Assembly (NCBI GenBank): GCA_950295325.1
Contig: OX485806.1
Coordinates: forward strand, 37,014,001 to 37,078,000
From: Polytrichum commune
Lineage: Eukaryota > Streptophyta > Polytrichopsida > Polytrichales > Polytrichaceae
Length of the DNA: 64,000 bases
Reading direction: 5' to 3'
The position numbers and the translations under genes were made by a program. Numbering within the stretch: position 1 is the first letter of the stretch; each line of letters starts with the position of its first letter. This document shows positions 1 through 11,334 of the stretch, piece by piece. The notes beneath the pieces were generated by a model. That model searched no databases, was not told the origin of the DNA, and saw only the letters and a program-made list of their open reading frames with translations.

Positions 1-1068
1 CACTAAACGGATGTACGAAGTTGGACATTTGCCAAACACCCAAGAAAATTGGAGAGACTTTCAACACATCGTTGTGATTTCTTACAAACTTGTGACAACT
101 ACGGGCAACTTGAAGAGACCATCCGTGGCCTTTATTTTGCGTGCATAACAAGGGCATGCGGTCTTGGCGTGGTCCATTTTATCATGGATGATTGTAAGAA
201 CCTCTGTCGGCCTCATTATAGATAGTGCACGGTTCTTATAGTAATCTTGGCGGTGTGCCTCTTGATTGTTCACATGCTCAATATATTATTTTTGGTGTCT
301 AGTATGGGATTCAGTACCAATGGGGTGGGCGTCTCGAAGACCTTTGTATTTCTCACACGCCGTACACCTAGCGGACTTGTCCCCAGGTCTCTTCAAAATG
401 TATTCAACAAACTGTTGGTTTTTAATCACACTCAACTTGGACAAAGAAATGGGCCCACATCCCGCTCTGCGACCTACTTCGTTGATGTCCGTTAAGATGT
501 TCTTCCATTTTGTGCCCGTGGGCAACACCATTTGAACAACTTTCTCCCCTGTTGACAATGTCCTCGTCTTGTGGGGCATTGCATTGGCCAATGGCACTAT
601 GATGGTGAAGAGTGTTGCTGAGGCTTGTAGTGTAGCCTCCCTAGGTTTCTTTGTGCCCGAGTTGCCATGAAATCGAGAGCAGCAACCCAACGATGAATAC
701 CTCCTAAACCTATAAAAGTCAGCCTTGGAGACAACATGGATGATATACCATGCCGTACAACACATTTCGACATTTTTAAGGGTCACCACCTTATGACCAT
801 GGGTATCAATGTGCAAATTTCTGTGGACCTCGAGTTTCTTTGTGGATCTCATACGAAAATCCGCAAGCCACATCTCTTCACGAAGTGACCTAATTTTTTC
901 ACATGGGAAGAATTGGCAACATTTTCTCGCGTAACAGTCCTTGGCGGACACGAGACGGATAGAATCGTCTCCCAATATGCAATCCCGTCGTCGCTCCTTA
1001 TCACCGCGAGGCACGCGGTTAGAAGCATATCTGCGGAGGCCTTTGCGAGGAGGTAATTTGGCCAACAA
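1..1068 (-). pseudogene. Decayed protein of a probable transposon-derived plant family, running off the left edge
   Basis: The minus strand reads open from about 1068 down to a TAA at 286-288, then continues in the same frame to another stop at 82-84. The stop at 286 interrupts one continuous protein: the part before it has a Cys/His-rich stretch (CCQFFPCEK) and a long basic region, and the part after it contains the motif IHDKMDHAKTA. From memory this motif marks a multicopy family of large proteins in non-seed plants that looks transposon-derived; I cannot name a domain. After residue motif LPVVV the expected continuation is lost, so a second lesion or an intron lies near 80-90. Without RNA data I call it a pseudogene. 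It is divergent from and faces away from the large plus-strand gene at 6392. Confidence 0.5.
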
Positions 1069-1164
1069 AGCTGATTTCGCTTGTTTGTGCCGCCGCCCAT
1101 GATCTCACAAGCTTACTTCTTCATGGAGAACGCGACGAAGGGACCATCGACGTAAGGAAAATCT

Positions 1165-1605
1165 CTACGTCACCGGAACCTCGAGTAGAAGCAAAGAATT
1201 CAAGATGCACATACCAACATCATCGGCACCGAGGGGGTTGGCATCCACACATTCACGGGGATCGGAGTTTCTACATATGCCATTTGCCACCGGGACACCA
1301 AGCTCGTTAAGTAGAACGACATTAAGGCCCACCCATTCCTCTCTTCCAAAACCCACACACAATGGAATGTCATCGTTGTCATCACCGGAATGTAGACATT
1401 GTTCGTGCCCTTCAAAAGAATCATGGAAAGATGCATCCACATGCACCCCCAGCACATTTGTCATGTCAGTACCGTCCGCCAACGTGAACGTTAGTTCGCA
1501 TTCACTATCGGAGGACGATGCACTAATCCACAACTCCAATGAAATATATCCCACATGCATCGCCATTGTTCCTAAACAAACAACCATGGCATGAACAACA
1601 ACCAT
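1165..1605 (-). other. Possible upstream exon of the minus-strand gene
   Basis: A 146-codon open frame on the minus strand has an acidic, protein-like composition (runs such as SSSDSECE and GDDNDD), and its opposite-strand frame looks like its shadow. It ends 65-100 bases before the open frame of the 1-1068 gene and could be spliced to it, with a GTGACG donor near 1169. I found no convincing acceptor and no recognisable domain. It may equally be chance. Confidence 0.25.
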
Positions 1606-1705
1606 CCCAATGTTTTAAAGAACGCACAAATTATTTGTCAAAATATATGGCCCAGAAATCACAAACAACTCTTGGGGCATCCATGGGAAGGCCTCACACA
1701 CAAAG

Positions 1706-2602
1706 ACGAACGCACGTTCGAAAACAATACGAAGACATGGAAAAACTGCATGGGATTCCCATGGCAATTGACACCGGCATCAAGTTATATATCATTCGTG
1801 AAGGGTGTCGATATGATTTGTTGTCCAACCATGGCAACATGTTTGCGGCGGTTATGTATATGAACGACTGTTCGTAAGTTTTTGGAAAAACAGTAGATGT
1901 AAAAAACACTTTGACACGTCGCCATTGTGATAACTCAGGATGTACGTTTTCTGAAGACATGCCACCCTCTGTCGGGGAAATGATAGGGTGTACCACATCG
2001 CGTCGTACCCTAGTAAATAATGGGACGGCATATTTACGAACGACCGTTCGTATCTCTCTGTCATACTTTGGTTATATGCATGAAGGTGTCTGTAAGTCTA
2101 GTGTTGGATGCGATGGACATACTCCCAGGTGGTATTTACGAACGAACGTTCGTGAATTGGGAGAATCTAATTTTATACGGTTCATCTGGACGTGTGGGAA
2201 ATACGAGACGTATGCCTAGACGTCAATGAATGATGTTGCTGCATGTCTGGACATAAATCTCAGGTCGTCCTTACGAACGCACGTTCGCAAGTTGTGGTGA
2301 ATCCTATATGCATTTGGAGAAAACGGGCACGAGGGAGAATTACAGACCCACATCTCTATGATCCTGGATGTCATATTTACGAACGCACGTTCGTATATCA
2401 CCGACATGTTCTCATTGCATATAACTATTTATATGCACAGTTCATATGACGACCCATATCTGTATATATATATATATCTCAGTCTCTGAACGCAGAGTGT
2501 GCTCATATATGGTACTAACGAACGCACGTTCGTGAACTACACATCATTTCTCTGACCCATTTATTTGCCATAACGTATGTTTTACGAACGCACGTTCGTA
2601 AA
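1706..2602. repeat. Palindrome cluster A: eight copies of TACGAACGNNCGTTCGTA
   Basis: Copies lie at about 1706-1720, 1861-1877, 2033-2053, 2135-2156, 2269-2288, 2377-2396, 2517-2533 and 2581-2602. Spacing is roughly 65-170 bases and irregular. The arms (ACGAACG / CGTTCGT) are nearly invariant while the intervening sequence is unrelated. The two central bases are CA in five of eight copies, which suggests local amplification. Flanks of TTT and AAA extend the best copies to a 10+2+10 palindrome. The cluster lies upstream of the minus-strand gene, in sequence with no convincing coding frame. Confidence 0.9.
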
Positions 2603-3112
2603 CCTCCGGTATTTACGGCGGTATATACGGAGTCTACAGTTTGTCATGTACCTAGGAGGTGTGGGGTTGGCGGACAGGACAATGGCTTCCGCGCGCTCCG
2701 TCGGGTCTGGAACGTACACAACGTCTGCCGCTGAAAAGAACTTTGCTGTGGGGGGAAGAGCTTTAAGTACTTCTCTACGGGGGTTCAAAATCCCTTGGAT
2801 GCTCTTTAAAAAGCGGATTCCCGCTGCCTACTTTGACCTACCAATATGATATTTCATGCATGCGCGATTATATAAATAACATTATGTAAGGAACATGTAT
2901 TGCATGCACGCAACATGATATTGAAAATATGTAAATCGGTCGCATACCTTAGGTGTCACCAAGGTGTCATGAATATAAATATATATATAATAGATACATA
3001 ATGTCAAAATATGATGCTGGTTAATACATAATATTAAATGATTTGCGACCAAGGTGTGAAGTCCAAGTTAATTGACAATGGAGACCTAATATATGTTATG
3101 AATGTATGTGAT

Positions 3113-3148
<36 letters not shown>

Positions 3149-3863
3149 CACTCACACACATACACAATAAGGTAAACTCGAGTAAAAACATGTTGTGGAG
3201 GCCCCTAAAATTATAGGGATGATCATATGATTCACATCGAAACATGCCCGTAATATGCTCACCAAGCGCGTGAAAACCATTAAAAAGTTGGGTTAATCCA
3301 CAATGAACTAATCATATCTAGATGTAAGTTAGGGCTTGATTCAAATGTAGCCATATGTGTCAAAATAATGCATTAAAATGGCATGTGTGGAAATGTTTAA
3401 TTAATTTGGAATGGTGAATTTGATAGAGTAATCATAAGAAATGAAACCATACTTACGACAAGTCACACTTACAATTATGTGTTTTACATCCTACGAGAAG
3501 TATGTGCATGCTCATAGCTGAAAGTGTTGATTTAAACTAAAGTCTTAAGACATGCATGTTATAATCATGAGATTAAGTTTGGATTGTGTGATCAAATAGC
3601 ACTCAACACTATTAAGGGGAGAGATGGAGCATTTCAACACTCACTTTTCACCCGAACCAAAGCTTTATCCGAACTCTATTAATTTTGAATCTCAAAATGT
3701 CAATTATTGGCATGATTCTCAATTATTATAGTTATTGGGAACCGAATAAAGCAATTTCCAATCCAACCAACATCGATAGACCACTTTGACATGCCCATAG
3801 ACCACAACATGGACACATATATTAAGAAAGGTTGGTAAGAAGAAAAAAAATGTAGGAATGCAA
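2603..3863. other. AT-rich intergenic sequence with a dinucleotide repeat
   Basis: No gene is visible. At about 3111-3170 a TG run passes into a TA run of some 26 bases and then into CA-rich sequence, a mutable compound microsatellite that could fold on itself. The rest is AT-rich sequence without long open frames or recognisable repeats. Confidence 0.6.
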
Positions 3864-3895
3864 GGTTTAGGGTTTAGGGTTAGGGTTTAGGGTTT
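3864..3895 (+). repeat. Interstitial plant telomeric repeat (TTTAGGG)n
   Basis: Three TTTAGGG units and one TTAGGG unit lie in tandem at 3866-3892. Degenerate pieces (CTTAGGGTTTG, TTTTAGGGTTTG) continue to about 3962, separated by a repeated TGTGTATGTGGTT phrase. This is the plant-type telomere sequence in an internal position. Such short arrays arise at break repair sites and also occur as promoter telo-boxes. Confidence 0.8.
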
Positions 3896-3962
3896 GTGAT
3901 GGCTGTGTATGTGGTTATAGGGCTTAGGGTTTGTGATAGTTGTGTATGTGGTTTTAGGGTTT

Positions 3963-4769
3963 GTGGTGTGGTTGTTAATACGTTACATTACACACACAAA
4001 CAATATTGACTCCTAAAAACCTTGTATCGCACTAACTAAACTTATGAAACTGACAGTTGATGGTAGCCGTTATCCACAATCTCAAATTGGTCCTTTATGA
4101 ATGTAATATTTATTTGAGAAACCATGGTTCAAATTGAAAGAAATCTCGTTTCTGAAAACTGTATAATTGAAAACGTCGTATAGACATCCTTAGGGGTGGA
4201 TTCTTCATTGAAAACCTATGATGTACATTTGATGCTAGCGAAATAATGACCAATATGGCTCATTGGTTAAATGCAATTACATCATTGTTAAAAATTAAAG
4301 TTCAATGCACTATACGATTGTTAGTTCAATTTGACACCTAATTAAATTAATTGACGTCCTATTGGAAATTAAATTAATTGACGTCCTCCACCTCTTGCAA
4401 GAAAACGAATAGCCCCTCTCAACAATGTCAAATTGGGTCCTTTATGTACTATGTAATATATATTTGAAGAACCATGGTTCAACTTGAAAGTTATCTCGTT
4501 CATGAAAACTCTATACTTCAGAACACCATATACACATCCTTGGGAGTGGATTCTTCATCGAAAACCCACTAAATGACATACATTGTGCAATACTCATTAA
4601 CTTAAAGTTCTTTTTGAAAATATGTTTACAAGGAATACAAATGTAAAGGTACTAATGGGATACGGCACACAAAATTCATGTCTTCATATTAAGCTCTTGA
4701 AGTTATTGTGATTAATGCTTCCATCCCATATTATACATATACATATGCTTTGTATTGCCTTCATTACTT
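3963..4769. other. Intergenic, no gene seen
   Basis: AT-rich sequence. Two similar segments (about 4040-4230 and 4420-4590) share phrases such as TTTATGAATGTAATATTTATTTGA and ATCCTTAGGGGTGGATTCTTCAT with changes, so this part contains an old local duplication of about 370 bases. Confidence 0.45.
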
Positions 4770-5390
4770 CTACATCCATCTCCCTTCGCATTTTCCCCCC
4801 TCCCCCGATGTCCCCATCCTATCTCCTCCCATTTCCCCCATCACCCATCTCCACCCATCCCCGCACCCCTCCACATGCCACGTGGAACGACGCCAATGGA
4901 CCGTCGCCATTGGAACGACGCCACGTGGCAGCCATGGGGAAACCCTAGCGGCGGCGGCTACCACCCCGCGCCCCTTCTCTCTCCTCCTCATTGTCATTTG
5001 GAACCGAGAGAGGAGGAGCGGAGAGCTTAGCGTATTCGGAGCAAAGCTCTTGCAGATTTTAGAGCCTTCTTCCTTTTTGCATCAAGTTGTGTTTGAGAGT
5101 TGCATATTTTGCTTTAGAATTGACTGCTTGTGAGTAGAGAGCTTGAGGGTTGTAAGAATGTTAGTAGAGCTGAAGAGTTGCAATATTGGGGTTTGAAAGC
5201 TTGAAGCTTGAAGCTTGTAGCTGTACTAGAATAGGTGATAGGGTTTGTACATAAAGAGTGAGGGCTTGAAACTGTGATAAAGGAGTGAGTGGTGCAAGGG
5301 CGCATCTCAACAACCAACATTGTAGATTTGTGTGTAGTTTTGTGTTTTTTCAACAAGCCAGGAACAGTTTGGGTTTAGAACACTTCAATG
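4770..5390 (+). promoter_or_regulatory. Possible promoter and 5' leader of the 6392-14195 gene
   Basis: Composition changes abruptly here: a C-rich stretch (4790-4870), two ACGTGG cores (near 4880 and 4922), then CT-rich and GA-rich tracts up to about 5030, as is common at plant transcription starts and 5' leaders. Open frames across it are low complexity and do not look like protein. Downstream to 6391 the sequence is AT-rich, bears palindrome cluster B and ends in a strong acceptor (TTTTGTTGCAG), so it could be a long 5' intron. No transcript evidence is available. Confidence 0.3.
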
Positions 5391-5669
5391 TGAGTCGATC
5401 AATCCTTCTAAACTCACAACCCACATCCTGAATTGGTTCATTGTTGATTTCCATTTTTTTTGTTTGTATTATGAGCTTTGGCAGGTTTTGCATGCATTTT
5501 GAGCTTTGATATTCATTTTGAAGTTCAATTGTGTTCTGATTTACATTTTTTTCTTCAATTCAATCATTCTGGCGATGGGAAGAAGTATAGTCCACCGAAT
5601 ACGTATTCGTATATATACGAATATGTATATGTACGGACACTATGGGAAAAAATATCCAAATTAGCCACA

Positions 5670-6360
5670 TTTACGAACGATCGTTCGTAAATGCGAATAC
5701 ATAGTCTGGCAGCCAATTTTACGAACGCTTGTTCGTAAATACCCGCACCCAAAGCACTAGCCAAGCAATTTACGAACGATCGTTCATAAATGCCCTAAAC
5801 CCAAAGCTCAAATCCAGAACATAACGAACGCGCGTTCGTAAAATAAGCTGGAAAAACCAACATATACACCACCGTATCGTCATAATTAAAAATTAAAAAT
5901 TAAAACCAAATACCCAATCACATTGAAATATATTCAAACCAAATACACAATTACATAGAATATATTGAAATACGAATACCTACTTACGAACGCGCGTTCG
6001 TAAAAGAGTGCAATCTTCATTTAACCGACCAAAACATATTTATTTACGAACGATCATTCGTAATATATGATGAAAAGGTGCTGAATCAAATAGATGAATG
6101 ACTTATTTTATGCAACCAAACCCAACATGCAGATAGTAGTGTCGGGCCTGGTGTGTATCACTCACTCACGAACGTTCGTACTTACTATTATAAACATTTA
6201 TTTTATGGTGAAGATGGTATGAAATGTGAAAAACAACCCAGAAAACCACCTCCTTTACGAACGATCGTTCGTAAATATAATAAAAATATATTGCAACAAA
6301 TACATTCATAATGAGTAGTATCTTGGATTTGCATGTCATTTACAAACGCTCGTTCGTAAA
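5670..6360. repeat. Palindrome cluster B: nine copies of TACGAACGNNCGTTCGTA
   Basis: Copies lie at about 5670-5691, 5718-5738, 5769-5790, 5822-5842, 5984-6004, 6043-6063, 6167-6180, 6254-6275 and 6339-6360. Those at 5670 and 6254 are perfect palindromes including the centre (AT). The one at 6167 is collapsed to overlapping arms with no centre. Centres here are mostly AT or CG, unlike the CA of cluster A. The last copy lies about 30 bases before the acceptor at 6391, so the cluster sits in the presumed 5' intron. Confidence 0.9.
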
Positions 6361-6841
6361 CTCAATACTAAATGTTTATATTTTGTTGCAGATGGCAAGA
6401 TCAAGCAGAAGCGCGATTGAGATGTTCGCGGTGCAAGTCGATCGCCTCCCACAGTCGGTGTCCGACGATAACGGCAACGACAACTTTGTCCCCAAGGATG
6501 ACTTCATGGGGGAGTGGACGGCACTGCCAGAGAAGACCGCAGACGGCCTCTTCTGCATGTGATTCACCTACGAGCTGGAGACAAGACCGGACCAGCCAGA
6601 ACAGTGGGTTCAAATGAAGACGTGGGAGATAGAGTCCATAGAGGCCCAGGGGGAGTATGTAATTCTAGACATGAAGAACAAGAAGGATCATATCAACCTC
6701 TTGTTAGATTACCAAAAACATACCTTCTCCTATCAATACGCCCAAATGAACGTAGTCGAAGATGCCAAGCACTTCGACCTGGACGGCCTCTTCTCCAAAT
6801 ATGCGTTGAGCCCATACTGGACGGCAAGGAAATTGACCGCC

Positions 6842-8317
6842 TGTGAGGCCAAACCCACCACCCTTAAGCGTCCTAGTCCGGGTGATGGTTTTGAGAATCA
6901 CATTCACTTCATAACATCATAATGTGAATTGCTATGTGGCTCTCATGCCCAAGGTACTCACTTTATCTTAACTCAACTTGTTACATTATTTTGAATCTCT
7001 TGGCGTGTGGTGGAATTTGATTTCTCAAGGGTCCAACCCGCGGCCTTGGCCACGCATGCTCTTAAAGAGATTCCCCTAGCACCCTTGATCTTTACTTCCC
7101 TTGTATTGCCCTTGCCAGGATCCTCCACATTCTCCATTCGTTGCACACGTGATCTTATTTTGACAAAAAAGAGTGCAAGTGTTAAAAAAAACACTTTTCT
7201 CAATAGTCAATATTTGAACACAATCACTGGTGACACCACACATGACACTGCCTAACCTAATGAATCTAACACTTATCTATAAACCAATCTAATCTAAGAT
7301 AGTCTAATGTGTCTATGATTATTTTGGTAATGCCACCCACTTAAACTATGCCTTGGCTAATGAAACGAGCTCCCGGCTGCGGTTGTCTAATGCAGTCAGC
7401 CTCAGCTAATTAAACCAGATTCTTGAGCCTTCGTCTAACCGGTCCCAGCTGCAGTCCAGCAGCAGAGTCTCCCAGTCTCGGGGCCTTCGTCTAACTGGTC
7501 CCAGCTGCAGTCCAGCAGCAAAGTCTCTACCCAGTCTCGAGGCCTTCGTCTAACCGGTCCCAGCAGCAGAGTCTCACAGTCCAGGGGCCTTCGTCTAACC
7601 GGTCCCAGCTGCAGTCCAGCAGCAGAGTCTCCCAGTCCTGGGGCTTTTACTCAATCTTTTCTCTTTGTGCCTTAATCAATAAACTAATCTATTCCTATAA
7701 TGAACTAATCCCACCCACTAATTCCACTAAAGGGCTACCTAATCCCCACACATTGTCTCAAGCTCTAAGAGCTCACTCTACTTGAGAAGTATTGAGAGAG
7801 AGAGCTTAACTAATTAACTTCACTAAAACTAATAACCCACACACGTGGCTCAAGCTCTTAAGAGCTTGCTCCCTTGAGAGCGCTTGATGGAGAGAGAGGT
7901 AAATGAGAGAAAAAACACCTTAAGTAGCAAAGAGGGAGAGAGGGAGAGAGAGGTGAGGATAGGGTGAGAGGATTAGCACCTCCAATCACAATCCCTTAAC
8001 CTTCTCCTCCAAAGTAGGGACTAATCCCCATCCACCAAGCTTCCTTCTTCCTAAACTAACAAGGTGGATCCAAAAGTGGGCATTTAACCCGCGGAGCTCA
8101 CCTTGCTTCACCTTACCCCCTACTCACATTATCAAGGCATATTCTTATTGAAATCAAACCTTGAAATAATCACACAACACCACCTAATGCCTAAAGTTAA
8201 ATCCACACCACACTTCACTCTTTTTATGTTTTGTGAATAATCATAACACATCAAAGTCAAACTAAAATTGGTTTCGAAGAGTTAATCACCACATGTGGGC
8301 ACCATTTTGGGCTCACA
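6842..8317 (-). mobile_element. Solo-LTR-like insertion of the TGTGAG family (copy 1)
   Basis: It begins TGTGAGGCC and ends GGGCTCACA, so it has TG...CA ends with a short imperfect inverted repeat. It is flanked by a perfect 5-bp TSD, CCGCC (6837-6841 and 8318-8322). Copies 2 (47326-49602) and 3 (59722-61049) share both ends and much of the interior in the opposite orientation. No gag or pol lies inside, as expected of a solo LTR of a Ty3/gypsy-type element. It sits in exon 1 of the large gene, antisense to it. Removing the element and one TSD restores the codons exactly (Thr-Ala then Leu-Val). It carries a conserved 54-codon frame at 6973-7137 on the minus strand. Confidence 0.8.
7429..7650. 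repeat. Tandem repeat inside LTR copy 1
   Basis: About four copies of a 50-70-base unit built from GGCCTTCGTCTAACC, GGTCCCAGCTGCAG and TCCAGCAGCAGAGTCTC. The equivalent position in LTR copy 2 holds a different, much longer expansion of related CAGCAGAGCTGGGA units, so this part of the LTR is prone to tandem growth. Confidence 0.75.
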
Positions 8318-8322
8318 CCGCC

Positions 8323-9168
8323 CTTGTATTGAACATCTTCAAATACAACAGTGTGGTCACTGAGGCCAACAAGAAGAAGAAGAGCCCCAGGAAACCATCC
8401 ACATCAGGGGCAGGAGGATCTAGAAGTGCACCTAGGCCTGTGCCTTCCACGAGTAGGGCGACGGAGGGCCCCAGCAGACACTCCACGCCATCGAAGAGGA
8501 CAAGGGACGAGATGGAGAAATCAGGAGTAACAGACACCACGGAGGTGAGCTCGCCTCCCGTAATGCCTACCCCCTTGAAAAAGGGCGAGAACCCTGACGC
8601 TATGAAGGCCACAAGGATCCTTCGAGACTTCAACAACTACTCGAAGGATTGCTGGCCCATGGGACGCCACTTCACATTCAACGTAGACTGCTTCAAGTGC
8701 GAGATGTCCCCCAACAAATGGGTGGTTCGGTCTCGCGAGAGCGGTGGTGTGAAGTGGCAGATCAACAATCTCATGAACAATGTCAAGTGGGATAGGCAGA
8801 CCGTTTGCGTCATGCCCAAGGGGCTGACATCCCGTCCGACGGAGAAGGACTGGCCACGGATCCAGAATGGAGAGTTCTGGATCATAGACGGACAACACAG
8901 CTTGGAGGCGTCCCAGATAATCCTCAAGGACGACAACTTCCAGCATGAGCTGAAGGAAGACTTGCGCTACTGGAAGGCGTTCTTGGTGTGGTCGGACGAT
9001 TGGGACAAGCTGCGGAAGATTTCCACCTTCCTCAACTCCGGCAACAAGATCAAGGCCTTCGAGGCGTCGTGGGCAGTCAACATAGTGGCTGCAAGGGACG
9101 TCTGGGTCGCCCACGGGTGCCCCCCTAAGGAAAGGGAGAACGCCAAGACGCCATCTCCACAATGGAAG
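8323..9168 (+). other. Exon 1, 3' part: DGQH-motif region
   Basis: After a Lys/Ser/Pro-rich linker (KKKKSPRK, PSTSGAGGSRS) the protein reads into a folded-looking region containing GEFWIIDGQHSLEAS, followed about 50 residues later by a segment with an FLNSGN motif. The DGQH motif followed by a downstream Asn-containing segment resembles the DGQHR family, whose best-known member is bacterial DndB, linked to DNA phosphorothioation control. The resemblance is motif-level only. The exon ends in AAG before a GTGAGC donor at 9169. Confidence 0.45.
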
Positions 9169-9289
9169 GTGAGCTTACGAACGAACGTTCGTAAATCTCT
9201 TTGACATTCAAATTTTCAAGTTCTTTGACATTCAAATTTACGAACGTGCGTTCATATTTTGTGCGTTACTGATGCCTTTCTTACTGCAG
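9169..9289 (+). other. Intron 1 with a palindrome near each end
   Basis: The 121-bp phase-0 intron has donor GTGAGC and acceptor TTACTGCAG. It holds two copies of the palindrome, at 9175-9194 (centre AA, 6 bases inside the donor) and 9237-9256 (centre TG, about 33 bases before the acceptor). The intervening sequence includes a direct duplication of TTTGACATTCAAATTT. Confidence 0.8.
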
Positions 9290-10174
9290 GCATTCTGCGA
9301 CGCGATGGTGGACAAGTTCTCCTCCATCGACATGAAGTCTACAACAACCAAGTCTGTCCTGGAGCTCAAGGGTGAGCTCCGCCTCATCTGTTGCAACAGG
9401 GACACTTGGGAGTTGTGGACACAATTTTTTGATGCGCACATCTCGGGCGATCTGGTCAACCCCGACACCGAGGAGAAATACAACGCGGAGAAGACCGGGG
9501 AGGCCCCTCCACTATTGAGGGAGTTCTTTAGGTCCCTTCAAGGGTTAACAGAGTCCAAGTTGCAAAGGTGCGCGGTGCATCTTCTTGGGAACACAGTGGG
9601 AAGAACCATCCCATACCCCAAGATATTTTTGAAGAGGCCAAGACACAAGCCCGGGCCTCCCCGTTCGAGGCAGGGGAGAAAGGACATGCCCTTCTACAAC
9701 CCCTTCATGGCCAAGTTCAAGGAGCACAAGTCGCCGGACATGAGGGAGCCTCACGTTTGGCTGTGGATAGTGGAGCAGGAGAAGTTGTCTGTCGTCACCG
9801 ACCTGTACGAGAAGACGATCAAATTCGAGTACAACATCTTCCACAACACATACGTGCCCGCCAAGACGGAAGGGATCGTGGCCATCAACGAGGCCAGGGG
9901 AAACAAGCATGTGGGGGCGGTCATCCTCGTTTTCTTAACGTACAACGCGCTTCGGAATGGGCGAGCACCTGTCAAGGCGAATAGTACTTTCAAGAAGATC
10001 TACAGCATCCCACATCCCCCTCCCAAGGATCTGTTTCAGGAGACGTTGTACACCGTCTTCCCGGCGCTGGAACTCAGGTTGGAGTTCTACGTCTCCGTTT
10101 TGCAGAGCGTGGCAATAAGCGGAGAGACCGTGTACAACGTTTGTGGAGGCAGCAAGTTCATGTACGCTGCGATG

Positions 10175-10315
10175 GTAAGCTCTCCAACTAATATTTACGA
10201 ACGCTCGTTCGTAAAGTTCACCTCAACTTGTGTTGGTTTTTGATTACATTGTTTCTCGTCGTTGATTTTTACGAACGTACGTTCGTATATTCTAACGTAT
10301 TTGCTTGGATCTCAG
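10175..10315 (+). other. Intron 2 with a palindrome near each end
   Basis: The 141-bp phase-0 intron has donor GTAAGC and acceptor TTGGATCTCAG. Palindromes lie at 10194-10215 (centre CT) and 10268-10290 (centre TA), about 20 bases after the donor and 25 before the acceptor. The paired arrangement repeats that of intron 1 although the remaining sequence is unrelated. Confidence 0.8.
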
Positions 10316-11310
10316 ATGCTTGGCCTGGTCGTCAACAGCTTCGTTGACGCCGTCGACGAGGAGGACTTCTAGGTGCACAGGGCGAAGGCGTCCACGATGG
10401 ACCTGGAGGACATGACCCTCCCAAGGACGGACATCAACATGCCCGTCGACGAGGGCATGCCCGCCATGGAGACGGATGACGACGAGCCCGCGCCCTCCTA
10501 CAACATCGAGGCGATTATCTAATCCTTGGACGTCACGCCTCTGCAAATTTTGGGGCCGTCGGGAAACCCATCCGACGTGCAGGGGACTCCGGGTGGATAC
10601 ACAGGGTCGTCCGTGGGGACAACCCAAGATGTCCTCCCCGCGCGAACGTCTGGGGCGGAGGCATTCGGCACTCCCGGGGGATGCTCGACATCGGTGTCGC
10701 CTAGGCCAGTCGTGGTTCCCAGAATGGAGAACCTCGATATTCTGGACCAACGCTCCCGCCCGTCGTTGGACCACTTCTGCAACACTAGGCGGAAGATGAA
10801 GAAGACCCCCTACGTGGAGTTGCCTCCGGGGGCAATCATCAAGGTCTCCGATGAGGACGAGGGAGATATGGAGATAATGGTCGAGCTGGGGGTCGACTTC
10901 GACAAGAACAAGCAGGTCAAAGAGGAGGCCCTCTCCGTTGCCGAGCTTAACGCCAAGCTCGAGCAAAAGATGAAGGAGGACATGGTGAAGGCTGCTGAGG
11001 AGAATGCGAAGAAGATGAGAGCAATTCAGGAGGAGCTAAGGCAATCCAACGAGAAGACGGACGCCATCCTTGCCATGCTCAACAAGATGCAGAGCTTCTC
11101 GGCGCCCCCCCCAGCCGGCTTATCCCTTCCCTGGAGGATACCCATCGCAATACCCCCCGCAGGGCCAGTACCCCCCGCAGGGCCATTTCCCAGGAGGACC
11201 ATCACACCAATCTGCGCCCCACCCTACGCCTGTTGGGATTCCTCCGCCCCCAGAAGTTCCCTCGACCACCTCCCACGATGCTGTCGCGGCGGCCATCCAG
11301 GAGGACGAAG

Positions 11311-11334
11311 ATTTACGAACGCGCATTCATGAAT
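11311..11334 (+). repeat. Palindrome copy inside coding exon 3 (first)
   Basis: TTTACGAACG then a CG centre and a slightly altered right arm (CATTCAT). It reads in frame as LRTRIH within the acidic segment. In this frame the palindrome has no stop codon. Confidence 0.75.

Noticed and set aside
1205-1594. 129-codon plus-strand frame
   Set aside because: It is opposite a more protein-like minus-strand frame and looks like its shadow.
4708-5133. 141-codon open frame
   Set aside because: Low-complexity Pro/Ser/His composition caused by C-rich and CT-rich leader-like DNA; no motif, and all three frames are open here.
286-10522. RNA editing (U to C) rescuing the premature stops
   Set aside because: Every stop codon is one T-to-C change from a sense codon, so the pattern carries no information, and such editing is known for organellar, not nuclear, transcripts.
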